From: Nitratireductor sp. | GTDB taxonomy: Bacteria > Pseudomonadota > Alphaproteobacteria > Rhizobiales > Rhizobiaceae | Assembly (NCBI GenBank): GCA_017854535.1 | Contig: JAFMHL010000033.1 | Coordinates: 1 to 49,369, forward strand | Direction of reading: 5' to 3' | DNA: 49,369 nt | Shown: positions 8,921-18,419 of the stretch, piece by piece | Numbering within the stretch: the first letter of the stretch is position 1 | How the letters are laid out: each line of letters starts with the position of its first letter | Notes under the pieces: generated by a model | Told to the model about the DNA's origin: nothing | Databases searched by the model: none | What the model saw: only the letters and a program-made list of their open reading frames with translations | Translations under genes and position numbers: made by a program

Positions 8921-9741
8921 GCACTCAAGCAACAAACATCGTTGAAAAAAGCACTGGCACACAGGCTGGCTCAGACTCAGTCTTAAAAATCCGCAATCTG
9001 GAAAGTTATTATGGGCCAATCATGGCTCTGCGCGGCGTGTCATTGGATGTTCGTGAGGGGCAGATTGTTACGGTTCTGGGCGCTAATGGCGCAGGAAAAA
9101 CCACATTGATGAAAACTATTTCCGGTGTCATGGACCCGGAAAAAGGTCAGATTTTCTATGCTGGCAAAGACATTGCTGGCGCTGAACCTAATGAGGTTGT
9201 GAACGGCGGCATTGTTCATGTGCCTGAAGGTCGCGAAGTATTTCCGCTTCTTTCTGTCGAAGAAAACCTTGAAATGGGTGCATACACCCGCAAAGACAAA
9301 GATGGCGTGAAAGAAGACCGGGAAATAGTGTTTTCCTATTTTCCAATACTGAAAGAACGACGCAAGCAGGCGGCAGGCACTTTGTCTGGTGGCCAACAAC
9401 AAATGCTGGCCATTGGTCGCGGCCTTATGGCCCGCCCAAAGGTGATGTTGCTGGATGAGCCAAGTTTGGGACTGTCACCTCTCTTGGTGAAAGAAATTTT
9501 TGCCATCATTAAACGGCTAAACAAAGAACAGGGCGTTACGATGCTTTTGGTCGAACAGAATGCAAAAGTCGCATTGGATGTTGCAGACTATGGCTATGTC
9601 ATGGAACTGGGCCGCATTGTGATTGATGGGGAAGCTGCCAAATTGCGCGCCTCTAAAGACATTCAAGAGTTTTATCTGGGGGCATCAACAGACGGGCAGC
9701 GCGATCAAAAACGTTGGAAGCAGAAGAAGACCTGGCGATGA
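8917..9741 (+). CDS. LivF-type ABC transporter ATP-binding protein (set 2)
   Basis: This is an ATPase of 274 residues. Walker A GANGAGKTT is at 55-63, the signature LSGGQQQ at 156-162 and Walker B VMLLDEP at 176-182. The LivF-specific VHVPEGREVFPLLSVEEN segment is present. The C-terminus extends some 15 residues beyond the usual end with a basic, Trp-containing tail (KRWKQKKTWR). The LivF of set 3 ends with a similar basic tail (KHYKRRKRWLA), so the two LivF proteins may belong to one subfamily. A ligase gene follows 78 bases downstream. Confidence 0.92.
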   Translation: MSTQATNIVEKSTGTQAGSDSVLKIRNLESYYGPIMALRGVSLDVREGQIVTVLGANGAGKTTLMKTISGVMDPEKGQIFYAGKDIAGAEPNEVVNGGIVHVPEGREVFPLLSVEENLEMGAYTRKDKDGVKEDREIVFSYFPILKERRKQAAGTLSGGQQQMLAIGRGLMARPKVMLLDEPSLGLSPLLVKEIFAIIKRLNKEQGVTMLLVEQNAKVALDVADYGYVMELGRIVIDGEAAKLRASKDIQEFYLGASTDGQRDQKRWKQKKTWR

Positions 9742-9819
9742 GAATGTGTCCGCAATCATCTTGTTTAATTCGACTGGGCAACGGTACTGAGCAAGTGATT
9801 TTAAAGGAAGGAAATTTCC

Positions 9820-11727
9820 ATGACCTTACATGAAAAAATCAGTGCTGCTGACGGCGTTGATACCCATGTTGTAAATGGTATTTCAACCAACAAAGATTTG
9901 TCCAAAGGTCCATTTGTCATCGATGGTTGTGACACTTTGGTGAAATTGTTCGCCAAACGATGCAAAGAGATCACTTCCAAAACGGCTCATCGTGAGAAAG
10001 ATTTTGGTATCTGGCTTTCTTATTCATGGAAAGAGTTCTGGGAAAATACGAAGCATATTGCACTCGGATTGCGCTCTCTAGGTCTTCAGCGTGGGGACGT
10101 GATTTCGATCCTTTCGGAAGACAATAAAGAATGGATTTATACCGATATCGCAACCCAGTGCATGGGTGGGATTGCTTCTGGCATATACACAACAGATTCG
10201 GCTGATCAGCTAAAATATCTGGTGAATGACTCTGACAGTAAATTCCTGTTTGTTGAAAACGATGAGCAGTTGGACAAGTTTCTCGAAGTCCGCAGTCAGA
10301 TGCCGGATCTTGTAAATGTTATCGTGTTGGACCGTGACGGCTTACATGATTTTAAAGACGATAAAGTCATTTTTCTCGATGAGCTTTATGTCCTTGGCCG
10401 GGCATATGAAAAAGAACATCCTGATCTTTTCGAAACTGAAATAGCAAAGTCTACTCCCGGGGACACAGCTATTCTGGTTTATACATCCGGCACAACCGGA
10501 CCTCCAAAAGGGGCAATGATCAGCCACTCCAACATCATGTTTTCGTTGGCATCCGGCCTTTCATCGGTGCCCACATTTGATACCGATGAACTGGTTTGCT
10601 TCTTGCCGCTTTGTCATATTCTGGAACGATTGTTTTCAGGCTTTGCCCCTATTGTCTCACGGGCAACGGTCAATTTTGCAGAAAGCCCGGAAACTGTATT
10701 TGAAAATGTCCAAGAGGTCAGCCCTCAAACATTCGTTGCTGTGCCAAGAGTATGGGAAAAAATCTATTCCCGCGTGATGATTTTAACAGGTGATGCGACT
10801 CCGATCCAACGCTGGGCTTTTAACAAAGCCATGGCCGCAGGCATGAAGAAAGTTGAATATGAATTTGCTGGCGATCCTGTTCCCGCAAGTGTTTCTCTTG
10901 CCTACAAGTTTTGGGATATTGTCGCCCTGAAAAATATGCGTCGTATGTTAGGCATGGATCGCATGCGTCGCGGTGGTTCTGGCGCTGCGCCAATTTCACC
11001 TGATCTGCTGCAATGGTATCATGCAGCGGGTATACCCTTGCTTGAAGGCTATGGAATGACTGAGAGCGCGGGCGTTATTTCCATCAATACCATTGAGGAT
11101 AATAAGAACTCGACCGTAGGCGTTGCTGTTTTGGGATCAGAAATTCGCATCGCCCCAGATGGTGAGATTCAATATCGCGGCGGCAATGTTTTCCAAGGCT
11201 ATTGGAAGATGCCAGAAAAAACCGCTGAAACGATTACTGAAGATGGGTGGTTGAAAACCGGAGATGTGGGTAGGTTAGATAACGAAGGTTATTTGACCAT
11301 CACCGGACGCTTGAAAGATATCATCATTACAGCTGGCGGCAAGAACATCACGCCGGCAGAAATTGAAAACCGTCTGAAATTTTCACCTTACGTGTCAGAT
11401 GCTGTTGTTATTGGCGATAAGCGTAAATATCTTTCTTGTCTGATCATGATTGACCAGGAAAATGTTGAGAAATTTGCTCAGGGAAAACGTGTTCCATTTA
11501 GTGATTTCCGCTCTCTCTGTGCAGCAACAGAAGTGGTTGAGTTGATCAGCAAAGTTGTGGAAGACACCAATGAAAAGTTTGCGCGTGTTGAGCAGATTAA
11601 GGAGTTCAAGCTTATTGATGTTTTGCTAACGGCAGAAGATGATGAGCTGACAGCCACAATGAAACTGAAACGTAGTTTCGTTGAGAAAAAGCACAAGGCA
11701 TTGATTGATGCCATGTATTCGAACTAG
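9820..11727 (+). CDS. AMP-forming acyl-CoA synthetase, long-chain type, within importer set 2
   Basis: This is an adenylate-forming enzyme of 635 residues that activates a carboxylic acid with ATP and CoA. The P-loop is [11 protein letters not shown] (221-231), the acyl-adenylate motif YGMTE (411-415), TGD (480-482) and the hinge GRLKDIII (496-503), with GGKNITPAEIEN following. Length and spacing match long-chain acyl-CoA synthetases (FadD15/ACSBG-like) rather than acetyl-CoA synthetases. The ATG follows AAGGAAGG. It lies between the ATPases and the binding protein of set 2, so it probably activates what that importer brings in. The exact acid, aliphatic, aromatic or steroid-derived, cannot be told from sequence. 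Confidence 0.9.
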   Translation: MTLHEKISAADGVDTHVVNGISTNKDLSKGPFVIDGCDTLVKLFAKRCKEITSKTAHREKDFGIWLSYSWKEFWENTKHIALGLRSLGLQRGDVISILSEDNKEWIYTDIATQCMGGIASGIYTTDSADQLKYLVNDSDSKFLFVENDEQLDKFLEVRSQMPDLVNVIVLDRDGLHDFKDDKVIFLDELYVLGRAYEKEHPDLFETEIAKSTPGDTAILVYTSGTTGPPKGAMISHSNIMFSLASGLSSVPTFDTDELVCFLPLCHILERLFSGFAPIVSRATVNFAESPETVFENVQEVSPQTFVAVPRVWEKIYSRVMILTGDATPIQRWAFNKAMAAGMKKVEYEFAGDPVPASVSLAYKFWDIVALKNMRRMLGMDRMRRGGSGAAPISPDLLQWYHAAGIPLLEGYGMTESAGVISINTIEDNKNSTVGVAVLGSEIRIAPDGEIQYRGGNVFQGYWKMPEKTAETITEDGWLKTGDVGRLDNEGYLTITGRLKDIIITAGGKNITPAEIENRLKFSPYVSDAVVIGDKRKYLSCLIMIDQENVEKFAQGKRVPFSDFRSLCAATEVVELISKVVEDTNEKFARVEQIKEFKLIDVLLTAEDDELTATMKLKRSFVEKKHKALIDAMYSN

Positions 11728-11775
11728 ACTGAATTTAATTGGCCTTTGTGAAAAGGTCGTAACGGGAGGAATACC

Positions 11776-12951
11776 ATGAAGACAAATATTATCAAAAACA
11801 TTGCGAGCCTTGCCCTTGCTGCCGGTTTGGCTGCAGGCGTATCAGGCGCAGCGTTCGCCCAGCAGGGCGTAACCGACACAGAAATATTGATCGGCTCAAA
11901 CGGCGATCAATCAGGCATTTTTGCACCCTTTAACGTTCAGGCGATCAAAGCGGCTCAGATGGAATTTGATGCTGTTAACGCAGCTGGCGGTATCCATGGA
12001 CGTCAGATCAAATTGATCGTTGAAGATCACCAATATCAGGTGCCAAAAGCAGTTGCGAACTTCAACAAGCTAATCAACTCCGATGGCGTATTCGCGATGA
12101 TGCTTAACCTTGGTACACCGCACAATATTGCTGGTTTCCCGATGATGGCAGCCAAGCAAGTAGCCAATGTTGCACCACTAACCTCTGCACGTCAGATGCT
12201 TGAGGGTGATATCACGCTGAAATATGCAGGCTTCTCAACTTACTATGATCAGCTGGTTGCGGGTGTCGACTATTTGGTAGCAGAAAAAGGTGCTGAAGAA
12301 GTTTGCGCGATGTATATTCCTTCTGATTTCGGTAAAGAAATCCAAGAAGGCGCAAAAGCACAAACAGAAAAACTTGGCAAAACATGGGCGGCGGAGACAA
12401 CCCATAAGCCCGACGAAGGTGACTTCGTAGGTGCTTTGACCAAACTGCGCGAGTCTGGGTGCGATGTTGTAGCATTGGCACTGGGTGTTCGTCAGGTAAT
12501 CATAACAGTTGCAACAGCTAAAAAGCTTGGTTGGAATGATGTAACATTTATTGGTTCATCTGCAGGCTTCCATGAGGCGATTGCGTCTCAGCCAGGTGGA
12601 ATTACCGATGGTTATTATGCGTCTGCTGGTTGGGCTGACTATAAGCCACGTATGGACAATCCAACGGTTAAAGCTTGGCACGATGCTTATACATCTAAAT
12701 ATGCTGGAGAAGAGCCGGGCATGGCTGCGATCCTTGGCTACGGGGCTGCTATTTCTGTGATCAAGGCATTGGAAGCTGCGGGCAAAGACCTAACGCCTGC
12801 GTCATTCCAGGCAGGCATGGAGTCACTTGATTACCGTGACGAAATCGCCGATGCAGATGTTAAAATGGGTCCTGATGATCACCAAGGTGGCGACATCATC
12901 GTGATCTCAAGAGTTGAAGGTGGCGTGTTTAAAGAAGTAGCCCGCAAGTAA
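11776..12951 (+). CDS. HAAT-family ABC transporter substrate-binding protein (set 2)
   Basis: This is a periplasmic receptor of 391 residues with a classic Sec signal: basic start, Ala/Leu-rich core and cleavage at AFA after residue 28. The mature N-terminus (TDTEILIGSNGDQSGIFAPF) is typical of type I receptors of the LivK family. The ATG follows GGGAGGA. It ends the set 2 operon, 48 bases after the acyl-CoA synthetase, and is followed by a strong terminator. It shows little obvious similarity to the receptors of sets 1 and 3 beyond the fold, which suggests different ligands. Confidence 0.92.
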   Translation: MKTNIIKNIASLALAAGLAAGVSGAAFAQQGVTDTEILIGSNGDQSGIFAPFNVQAIKAAQMEFDAVNAAGGIHGRQIKLIVEDHQYQVPKAVANFNKLINSDGVFAMMLNLGTPHNIAGFPMMAAKQVANVAPLTSARQMLEGDITLKYAGFSTYYDQLVAGVDYLVAEKGAEEVCAMYIPSDFGKEIQEGAKAQTEKLGKTWAAETTHKPDEGDFVGALTKLRESGCDVVALALGVRQVIITVATAKKLGWNDVTFIGSSAGFHEAIASQPGGITDGYYASAGWADYKPRMDNPTVKAWHDAYTSKYAGEEPGMAAILGYGAAISVIKALEAAGKDLTPASFQAGMESLDYRDEIADADVKMGPDDHQGGDIIVISRVEGGVFKEVARK

Positions 12952-12975
12952 TCTTGGTTTTAATTGCAAAAGAAG

Positions 12976-13007
12976 CGCCCGGTCGAGAGATCGGGCGTTT
13001 TTGTTTT
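12976..13007 (+). terminator. Rho-independent terminator of set 2
   Basis: CGCCCGGTC (12976-12984) pairs with GATCGGGCG (12989-12997) around GAGA, with one G-U pair, followed by TTTTTGTTTT. It lies 24 bases after the binding-protein stop. Confidence 0.92.
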
Positions 13008-13072
13008 GGGATGCATTTAATAAGGTTGGTGTAACGACAAATATGCGCAACGGTTTAATCACTCGCAATATC

Positions 13073-13129
13073 ATTGTTCAAAAATAAACAATCAATTTCG
13101 TTGACTCTTTGCTCTCAGTGTTGGCAAAT
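13073..13129 (+). promoter_or_regulatory. Candidate promoter and operator of set 3
   Basis: ATTGTT (13073-13078) and AACAAT (13087-13092) form an inverted repeat eight bases apart, ending eight bases upstream of a TTGACT hexamer at 13101-13106. A weak AT-rich -10 (GCAAAT or CAAATT, about 13124-13130) follows at 17-18 base spacing. This would give a leader of some 180 bases before the ligase. The AACAAT half-site reappears in the leader palindrome downstream. The assignment is inferred from motif positions only. Confidence 0.35.
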
Positions 13130-13242
13130 TAGGTTAGTGGAAAGTCCCTGTATCGCTGAGTTTAACGTCTTATGGTAAGGCTAGTTTAGGTAAAGTAGGG
13201 TGATTGGAAGCACAGGTTTGAGGAAGCCTGAAGGAGGAATTT

Positions 13243-13297
13243 TTTAAAACAATCATCTTGGTCTGCCTAAGGCAGCACGAATTCGGATTGTTTTAAA
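13243..13297 (+). promoter_or_regulatory. Nested inverted repeat in the leader of set 3
   Basis: TTTAAAACAATC (13243-13254) and GATTGTTTTAAA (13286-13297) are perfect 12-base inverted arms. Inside the loop, CTGCC-taa-GGCAG (13263-13275) forms a second hairpin. The element sits directly before the GGGAGGA ribosome site (13302-13308) of the ligase at 13320. It may be an RNA structure controlling translation, or paired operators sharing the AACAATC half-site with the upstream promoter region. It has no U-run, so it is not a simple terminator. Confidence 0.5.
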
Positions 13298-13319
13298 GCA
13301 TTGGGAGGAAGGTCCGCGT

Positions 13320-15317
13320 ATGACTACGCAGACATCGGGTTTTAATACTCAACAATTACACAATCAAAACGCGCCGGACACGTTTCCGAAATATCTTTTG
13401 GAAAACGCAACGCGCTTCGCTGATCGCCCTGCCATGCGCCATAAAGATTTAGGCGTCTGGCAAAGCTGGACTTGGTCTGAGCTTTTGGTCGATATCAGAG
13501 CTTACTCATTAGGGCTTGCGGCCTTGGGTCTGAAAGAGGGCGATAAAGTTGCCATCATTGGACAAAACAGACCGCGTTTGTATTGGACGTTTTGTGCCGT
13601 GCAAGCGCTCGGTGGCATTCCTGTTCCTGTCTATGGGGACAGTGTTGCCGAGGAAATGGCATATGTTTTAAACCATGCTGAAGTGAAGTTTGCTGTTTGC
13701 CAGGATCAGGAGCAGGTCGATAAAGTTCTGTCTATGGGCAAAGATGTAAAGTCGCTCAAGAAGATTATTTACGATGAAATTCGCGGTTTGCGCGACTATG
13801 AAGAAACCAATTTGAGTTCACTCGATAGCGTGGAAGAACTCGGCCACGCGGAATACGCCAAAAATGGCGACAAAGCCTGGCTTGCCAGCATCAACAAAGC
13901 CAAAGGTGCTGACCTTTCTGTGATGCTTTATACATCAGGAACGACAGGGCGTCCAAAAGGTGTGATGCTTTCCTATGATAATCTTGTTCTATCGGCCCGC
14001 AATGCCAATGCCTTTGATAAGCTGAATGAGAACGAAGAAACGCTCGCCTATTTGCCATTGGCTTGGGTCGGCGATCACATCTTTTCTTATGGTCAGCATT
14101 ATACTGCAGGCTATTGTGTATGTTGCCCTGAAAGTCCGGAGACAGCTGACGGCGATCGTCGCGAAATTGCTCCTACCTATTTCTTCGCGCCACCGCGTGT
14201 TTTCGAAACCATGTTAACCCATGTGATTGTGCAAATGCAGGATGCCGGCAAGGCCAAGCAGAAAATGTTTGATTATTTTATGGCTCACGCGCGCAGAATT
14301 GGTGAGCCAATATTAAACGGTGAAAGCGTTGGCGTTTGGGACCGCTTCAAATATTTCATGGGTGAATTATTTGTCTATGGTCCGCTGAAAAACCGCATGG
14401 GCTTATCGCGCATGAAGGTTGGCTATACGGCCGGCGAAGCGATTGGCCCTGAGATATTCAGTTTTTACCGTTCCCTTGGATTGAACCTGAAACAACTTTA
14501 TGGACAAACCGAAGCTTCGGTTTATGTGACCGCTCAACCCGATGGCGAAATCAGAGCAGACACAGTGGGTCGTCCATCGCCTGATGTTGAAATTAAAATC
14601 GCAGATAATGGTGAAGTCTTGTACAAATCGCCTGGCGTTTTTGTTGGCTATTACAAGAACGATGCGGCAACTAAAGAAACCAAAACCAAAGATGGTTGGG
14701 TGCATACGGGCGATGCTGGCTTCTTTGACAAAGAAGGCCATCTGCGGATCATTGATCGCGCAAAGGATGTTGGTAAACTGAAATCTGGCGATATTTTCGC
14801 TCCGAAATATATTGAAAACAAACTGAAGTTTTTCCCGAACATCAAAGAGGTTGTTGCCTTTGGTGATGGTCGTGATTTCTGTGCAGTGTTCATCAATATC
14901 GATCTGGCTTCAGTCGGAAATTGGGCGGAGCGTAACAACATCGCCTATGCATCTTATCAGGAACTTGCTCAGCATCCGCAGGTCTACAAAACCATTCAGG
15001 AGCATGTGGATCAGGTAAACCGTGATTTGGCATCAGAAGAAATGATGGCGGGTTCTCAGGTCCGTCGCTTCCTAGTATTGCACAAAGAACTTGATGCGGA
15101 TGATGGCGAATTGACGCGAACTCAAAAAGTGCGCCGTTCTTTTATTGCAGAGCGTTATCAGCCGCTGATTGAAGCGCTTTATGATGGCTCGAGCGAAAAA
15201 TATGTGGAGACAGAAGTGGTATTTGAAGATGGCCGTAAGGGTAAAATTTCGGCCACTGTTGAAATCCGCGATATGTCCGAACATACACCAAGCTTTGTAA
15301 AGGAGGCCGCGGAATGA
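13320..15317 (+). CDS. AMP-forming acyl-CoA synthetase, long-chain type, first gene of importer set 3
   Basis: This is an adenylate-forming ligase of 665 residues. The P-loop is YTSGTTGRPKG (204-214), YGQTE at 394-398, TGD at 463-465 and the hinge DRAKD at 479-483. The following GKLKSGDIFAPKYIENKL segment replaces the usual G-x-x-I-x-P-x-E-I-E, as in the branch of large synthetases found next to LivG-type ATPases. The ATG follows GGGAGGA. Its last four bases overlap the ATPase gene (ATGA), so enzyme and transporter are translationally coupled. From family knowledge, such clusters serve uptake and activation of aromatic or other organic acids. It is clearly distinct from the 635-residue enzyme of set 2. 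Confidence 0.9.
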   Translation: MTTQTSGFNTQQLHNQNAPDTFPKYLLENATRFADRPAMRHKDLGVWQSWTWSELLVDIRAYSLGLAALGLKEGDKVAIIGQNRPRLYWTFCAVQALGGIPVPVYGDSVAEEMAYVLNHAEVKFAVCQDQEQVDKVLSMGKDVKSLKKIIYDEIRGLRDYEETNLSSLDSVEELGHAEYAKNGDKAWLASINKAKGADLSVMLYTSGTTGRPKGVMLSYDNLVLSARNANAFDKLNENEETLAYLPLAWVGDHIFSYGQHYTAGYCVCCPESPETADGDRREIAPTYFFAPPRVFETMLTHVIVQMQDAGKAKQKMFDYFMAHARRIGEPILNGESVGVWDRFKYFMGELFVYGPLKNRMGLSRMKVGYTAGEAIGPEIFSFYRSLGLNLKQLYGQTEASVYVTAQPDGEIRADTVGRPSPDVEIKIADNGEVLYKSPGVFVGYYKNDAATKETKTKDGWVHTGDAGFFDKEGHLRIIDRAKDVGKLKSGDIFAPKYIENKLKFFPNIKEVVAFGDGRDFCAVFINIDLASVGNWAERNNIAYASYQELAQHPQVYKTIQEHVDQVNRDLASEEMMAGSQVRRFLVLHKELDADDGELTRTQKVRRSFIAERYQPLIEALYDGSSEKYVETEVVFEDGRKGKISATVEIRDMSEHTPSFVKEAAE

Positions 15318-16153
15318 ACATGCATACCAAGCCTTCCCAAGAATTTGTAATGACCCGTCCCGATGATGGTATCAAAGTCGGTGATCCGCTTTTGGTAGTT
15401 GATCACATTTCTTTGTCATTCGGCGGCGTAAAGGCGATTTCAGACATTTCATTTGATGTGCGCAAAGGTGAAATTAGAGCGATTATTGGCCCAAATGGCG
15501 CTGGCAAAACCTCAATGCTCAACGTCATCAACGGTTTCTATCATCCACAGGAAGGGACGATTACCTTCCGAGGTGAGAAGCGCACCAAGATGAAGCCCCA
15601 TGTGGCTGCCCATCAAGGTATCGCGCGCACATTTCAGAACATCGCGCTTTTCAAAGGTATGTCAGTTCTTGATAACATTATGACCGGACGCATAACCCTT
15701 CAAAAGCGAAACCTGCTTTGGCAGGCGCTTTGGCGCGGTCCGGCAGAAGCTGAAGAATTAGAGCATCGTCGCTCGGTAGAACACATCATTGATTTTCTTG
15801 AAATCGAGGCCATTCGCAAAACACCCGTTGGGCGCTTGCCTTACGGTTTGCAAAAACGCGTTGAGCTTGGCCGCGCCTTGGCCGCTGAGCCTGCCTTGTT
15901 GCTGCTCGACGAGCCAATGGCAGGCATGAACCTTGAAGAAAAAGAAGATATGAGCCGCTTCATTTTGGATGTGAACCAGCAATTTGGTACAACCATTGCG
16001 TTGATTGAGCACGATATGGGTGTGGTGATGGATTTGTCAGACCGCGTTGTGGTTCTCGACTATGGCCGCAAGATTGGCGATGGAACCCCCGATGAAGTCC
16101 GCAACAATCAAGACGTGATTGATGCCTATCTAGGGGTTAGCCATGATGAGTAA
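15314..16153 (+). CDS. LivG-type ABC transporter ATP-binding protein (set 3)
   Basis: This is an ATPase of 279 residues with a 25-residue N-terminal extension. Walker A GPNGAGKT is at 59-66, the signature LPYGLQKRVE at 175-184, Walker B LLLLDEP at 195-201 and the H-loop LIEHDMGVV. It starts inside the last codons of the ligase, an unusual place for a transporter ATPase and the strongest sign that ligase and importer work together. The first permease follows 27 bases downstream after a GGAGG site. Confidence 0.93.
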   Translation: MNMHTKPSQEFVMTRPDDGIKVGDPLLVVDHISLSFGGVKAISDISFDVRKGEIRAIIGPNGAGKTSMLNVINGFYHPQEGTITFRGEKRTKMKPHVAAHQGIARTFQNIALFKGMSVLDNIMTGRITLQKRNLLWQALWRGPAEAEELEHRRSVEHIIDFLEIEAIRKTPVGRLPYGLQKRVELGRALAAEPALLLLDEPMAGMNLEEKEDMSRFILDVNQQFGTTIALIEHDMGVVMDLSDRVVVLDYGRKIGDGTPDEVRNNQDVIDAYLGVSHDE

Positions 16154-16180
16154 TTTCAAACCAGTAGGAGGCTTATTTCT

Positions 16181-17182
16181 ATGAGCCCGGATTTTCTAAA
16201 TTTTGTAGAAATTGTACTCAACGGGCTGATGGCAGGCGTTATGTATTCGCTGGTAGCCTTGGGTTTTGTATTGATCTTCAAAGCATCGGGTATCTTCAAC
16301 TTTGCCCAAGGCGTGATGGCGCTGTTCGCTGCGCTAACATTGGTTGGTTTGCAAACAGGGCAAGTGCCTTTTGCGCATCTGATCAACGCTATTTTAGGGA
16401 GTAATGTGCATCATTGGGGGGATGGAATGAACACCTTCCTGGCCATTTTTCTGACCATGGGTGTGATGATCTTGTTGGCTTGGCTTGTTGAAAAAATTGT
16501 CCTCAAACACTTGGTCAATCAGGAACCGATTATCTTGTTTATGGCGACCATTGGTCTTGCCTATTTCCTTGAAGGTTTGGGCGATTTGATGTGGGGAGCA
16601 GATATCAAAACGCTTGATGTCGGCCTGCCTGTAGGTGGTTCGTTCTGGTGGGAAGATTTAACCCGTGAATGGGCTGCAACGGGAACCGAATATTACGGCA
16701 TGTATATTGATGTGCTGGATGTGTCTGCGACCTTGATTGCTCTGGTCTTGGTGATCGTGCTTTCTCTGTTCAGCCAGTACACAGCCACGGGCCGTGCCCT
16801 TCGTGCCGTTGCTGATGATCACCAGGCGGCTATGTCCGTCGGCATTTCACTGCGAACCATTTGGGTAATCGTTTGGTCCATAGCAGGATTTGTTGCTCTG
16901 GTTGCTGGTATCATGTGGGGTACAAAATCTGGTGTGCAGTTCTCGCTCTCACTGATTGCCTTGAAAGCATTGCCAGTGCTTATTCTTGGCGGCTTCACGT
17001 CCATTCCAGGAGCCATTATTGGCGGCTTGATCATTGGTGTGGGTGAAAAACTTGCCGAGGCCTATATTGGACCGTTTTTTGGCGGTGCCATCGAAAACTG
17101 GTTTGCGTATATGCTCGCACTCGCCTTCCTCCTGTTCCGTCCGCAAGGGCTGTTCGGTGAGAAAATCATTGAACGAATATAG
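16181..17182 (+). CDS. LivH-type ABC transporter permease (set 3)
   Basis: This is a membrane permease of 333 residues. Signature segments are SLVALGFVLIFKASGIFNFAQG near the N-terminus and GGFTSIPGAIIGGLIIG near the C-terminus. Compared with a standard LivH it has two polar insertions (around residues 65-85 and 145-180, the latter with several Trp and Tyr), probably periplasmic loops facing the binding protein. The ATG follows AGTAGGAGG. A LivM-type partner follows after 14 bases. Confidence 0.92.
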   Translation: MSPDFLNFVEIVLNGLMAGVMYSLVALGFVLIFKASGIFNFAQGVMALFAALTLVGLQTGQVPFAHLINAILGSNVHHWGDGMNTFLAIFLTMGVMILLAWLVEKIVLKHLVNQEPIILFMATIGLAYFLEGLGDLMWGADIKTLDVGLPVGGSFWWEDLTREWAATGTEYYGMYIDVLDVSATLIALVLVIVLSLFSQYTATGRALRAVADDHQAAMSVGISLRTIWVIVWSIAGFVALVAGIMWGTKSGVQFSLSLIALKALPVLILGGFTSIPGAIIGGLIIGVGEKLAEAYIGPFFGGAIENWFAYMLALAFLLFRPQGLFGEKIIERI

Positions 17183-17196
17183 GGGGGATTTGACAA

Positions 17197-18273
17197 ATGC
17201 TGTACCGCGAAGCTGGTGATTTCAAGACAACCTATCGGGCTGACCAACAAACCTTCCCGATCAAATCTGAGCGCATTTTATTTTGGGCCTTTATTGCCTT
17301 TGCCTTTCTGATCGTTCCATTTTTCATTAATGACTACTGGAACAAAGCAGTCTTGATGCCGTTATTGATTTATTCAATGGCTGCTTTGGGACTGAATATT
17401 TTGGTCGGCTATTGCGGGCAGGTGTCCCTTGGTACCGGCGGGTTTATGGCAGTTGGCGCTTTTGCGTGCTACAAGCTGATGACGGCATTTCCCGGGATGG
17501 ACATGTTTTCAGTTGTGATCCTGTCGGGCTTTGTCACGGCTGCAGTTGGGATAATTTTCGGCTTGCCGTCCTTACGGATCAAAGGCTTTTATCTTGCTGT
17601 AGCAACACTTGCTGCCCAGTTTTTCCTTGTTTGGGTATTCAACAAATTTGCTTGGTTTTACAACTATTCTGCCTCTGGCCAAATCACAGCGCCCGAACGT
17701 TCGATTTTCGGAATTGCCGTAACAGGGCCAAGCACAGCCCCTTGGGCAACCTATCTATTTGCCTTGACTATCTTGTTCGTTTTTGGATGGATCGCCCGCA
17801 ATCTTACCAGAGGCCGCTTGGGTCGTAGTTGGATGGCGATCCGTGATATGGACATTGCCGCTGAGATAATTGGAGTTTCACCACTAAAGGCCAAGCTGTC
17901 TGCATTCGCGATATCTTCCTTTTACATCGGTATTGCTGGAGCAATGTTCTTTGCCAATTATCTCGGTGCCGCTGAAGTTGGAGAAGCCTTTGGCATCGAT
18001 AAGTCATTTCTGGTGCTGTTCATGGTCATTATTGGTGGTCTTGGGTCTATCCTTGGTTCGTTTTTAGGTGCTGCTTTTCTGGTTCTACTGCCAGTCCTGC
18101 TTAAAAACTTGATGGTCGGATATCTTGGATGGGCAACCGACCTTGCTGCCCATATCCAGATTATGTTGGTGGGCGGATTGATTGTATTCTTCCTGATTGC
18201 CGAGCCCCATGGTTTGGCTCAATTGTGGAGAATTACCAAAGAGAAACTGAGAATTTGGCCATTTCCTTATTAA
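17197..18273 (+). CDS. LivM-type ABC transporter permease (set 3)
   Basis: This is the second permease of set 3, 358 residues. LivM features are GLNILVGYCGQVSLGTGGF, SLRIKGFYLAVATLAAQF and the C-terminal GGLGSILGSFLGAAF. In the first motif GTGGF replaces the more usual GHAAF, dropping the His seen in sets 1 and 2. Aromatic residues are frequent in the middle (FAWFYNYSASGQITAPER). The start ATG at 17197 follows AGGGGGG. A 146-base gap with two hairpins separates it from the binding protein. Confidence 0.92.
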   Translation: MLYREAGDFKTTYRADQQTFPIKSERILFWAFIAFAFLIVPFFINDYWNKAVLMPLLIYSMAALGLNILVGYCGQVSLGTGGFMAVGAFACYKLMTAFPGMDMFSVVILSGFVTAAVGIIFGLPSLRIKGFYLAVATLAAQFFLVWVFNKFAWFYNYSASGQITAPERSIFGIAVTGPSTAPWATYLFALTILFVFGWIARNLTRGRLGRSWMAIRDMDIAAEIIGVSPLKAKLSAFAISSFYIGIAGAMFFANYLGAAEVGEAFGIDKSFLVLFMVIIGGLGSILGSFLGAAFLVLLPVLLKNLMVGYLGWATDLAAHIQIMLVGGLIVFFLIAEPHGLAQLWRITKEKLRIWPFPY

Positions 18274-18305
18274 GGCCCATATTAAGGATAGCCAATTGAA
18301 ATGCT

Positions 18306-18375
18306 TGCAGGTGACTACCCGGTTCCTGCAGGATGTATACAATTCTTTCCGGGAGACGATCTCACATAAGATCGT
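18306..18375 (+). promoter_or_regulatory. Two intercistronic hairpins before the set 3 binding protein
   Basis: TGCAGG (18306-18311) pairs with CCTGCA (18325-18330), and ACGATCT (18356-18362) pairs with AGATCGT (18369-18375). Neither is followed by a U-run. They lie between the LivM stop and the GGAGG site of the receptor gene. They may mark an mRNA processing or stabilising site, or sit in an internal promoter region. Confidence 0.4.
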
Positions 18376-18419
18376 AGGTAAGAATAAAACGATGTCGAAT
18401 AAACCTGAGGAGGAAAGAC

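Noticed and set aside
9753-13260. An 11-base exact repeat (CAATCATCTTG) at 9753 and 13250, upstream of both large acyl-CoA synthetase genes
   Set aside because: Exact 11-base matches are expected many times by chance in a 49-kb window, and the flanking bases do not agree.
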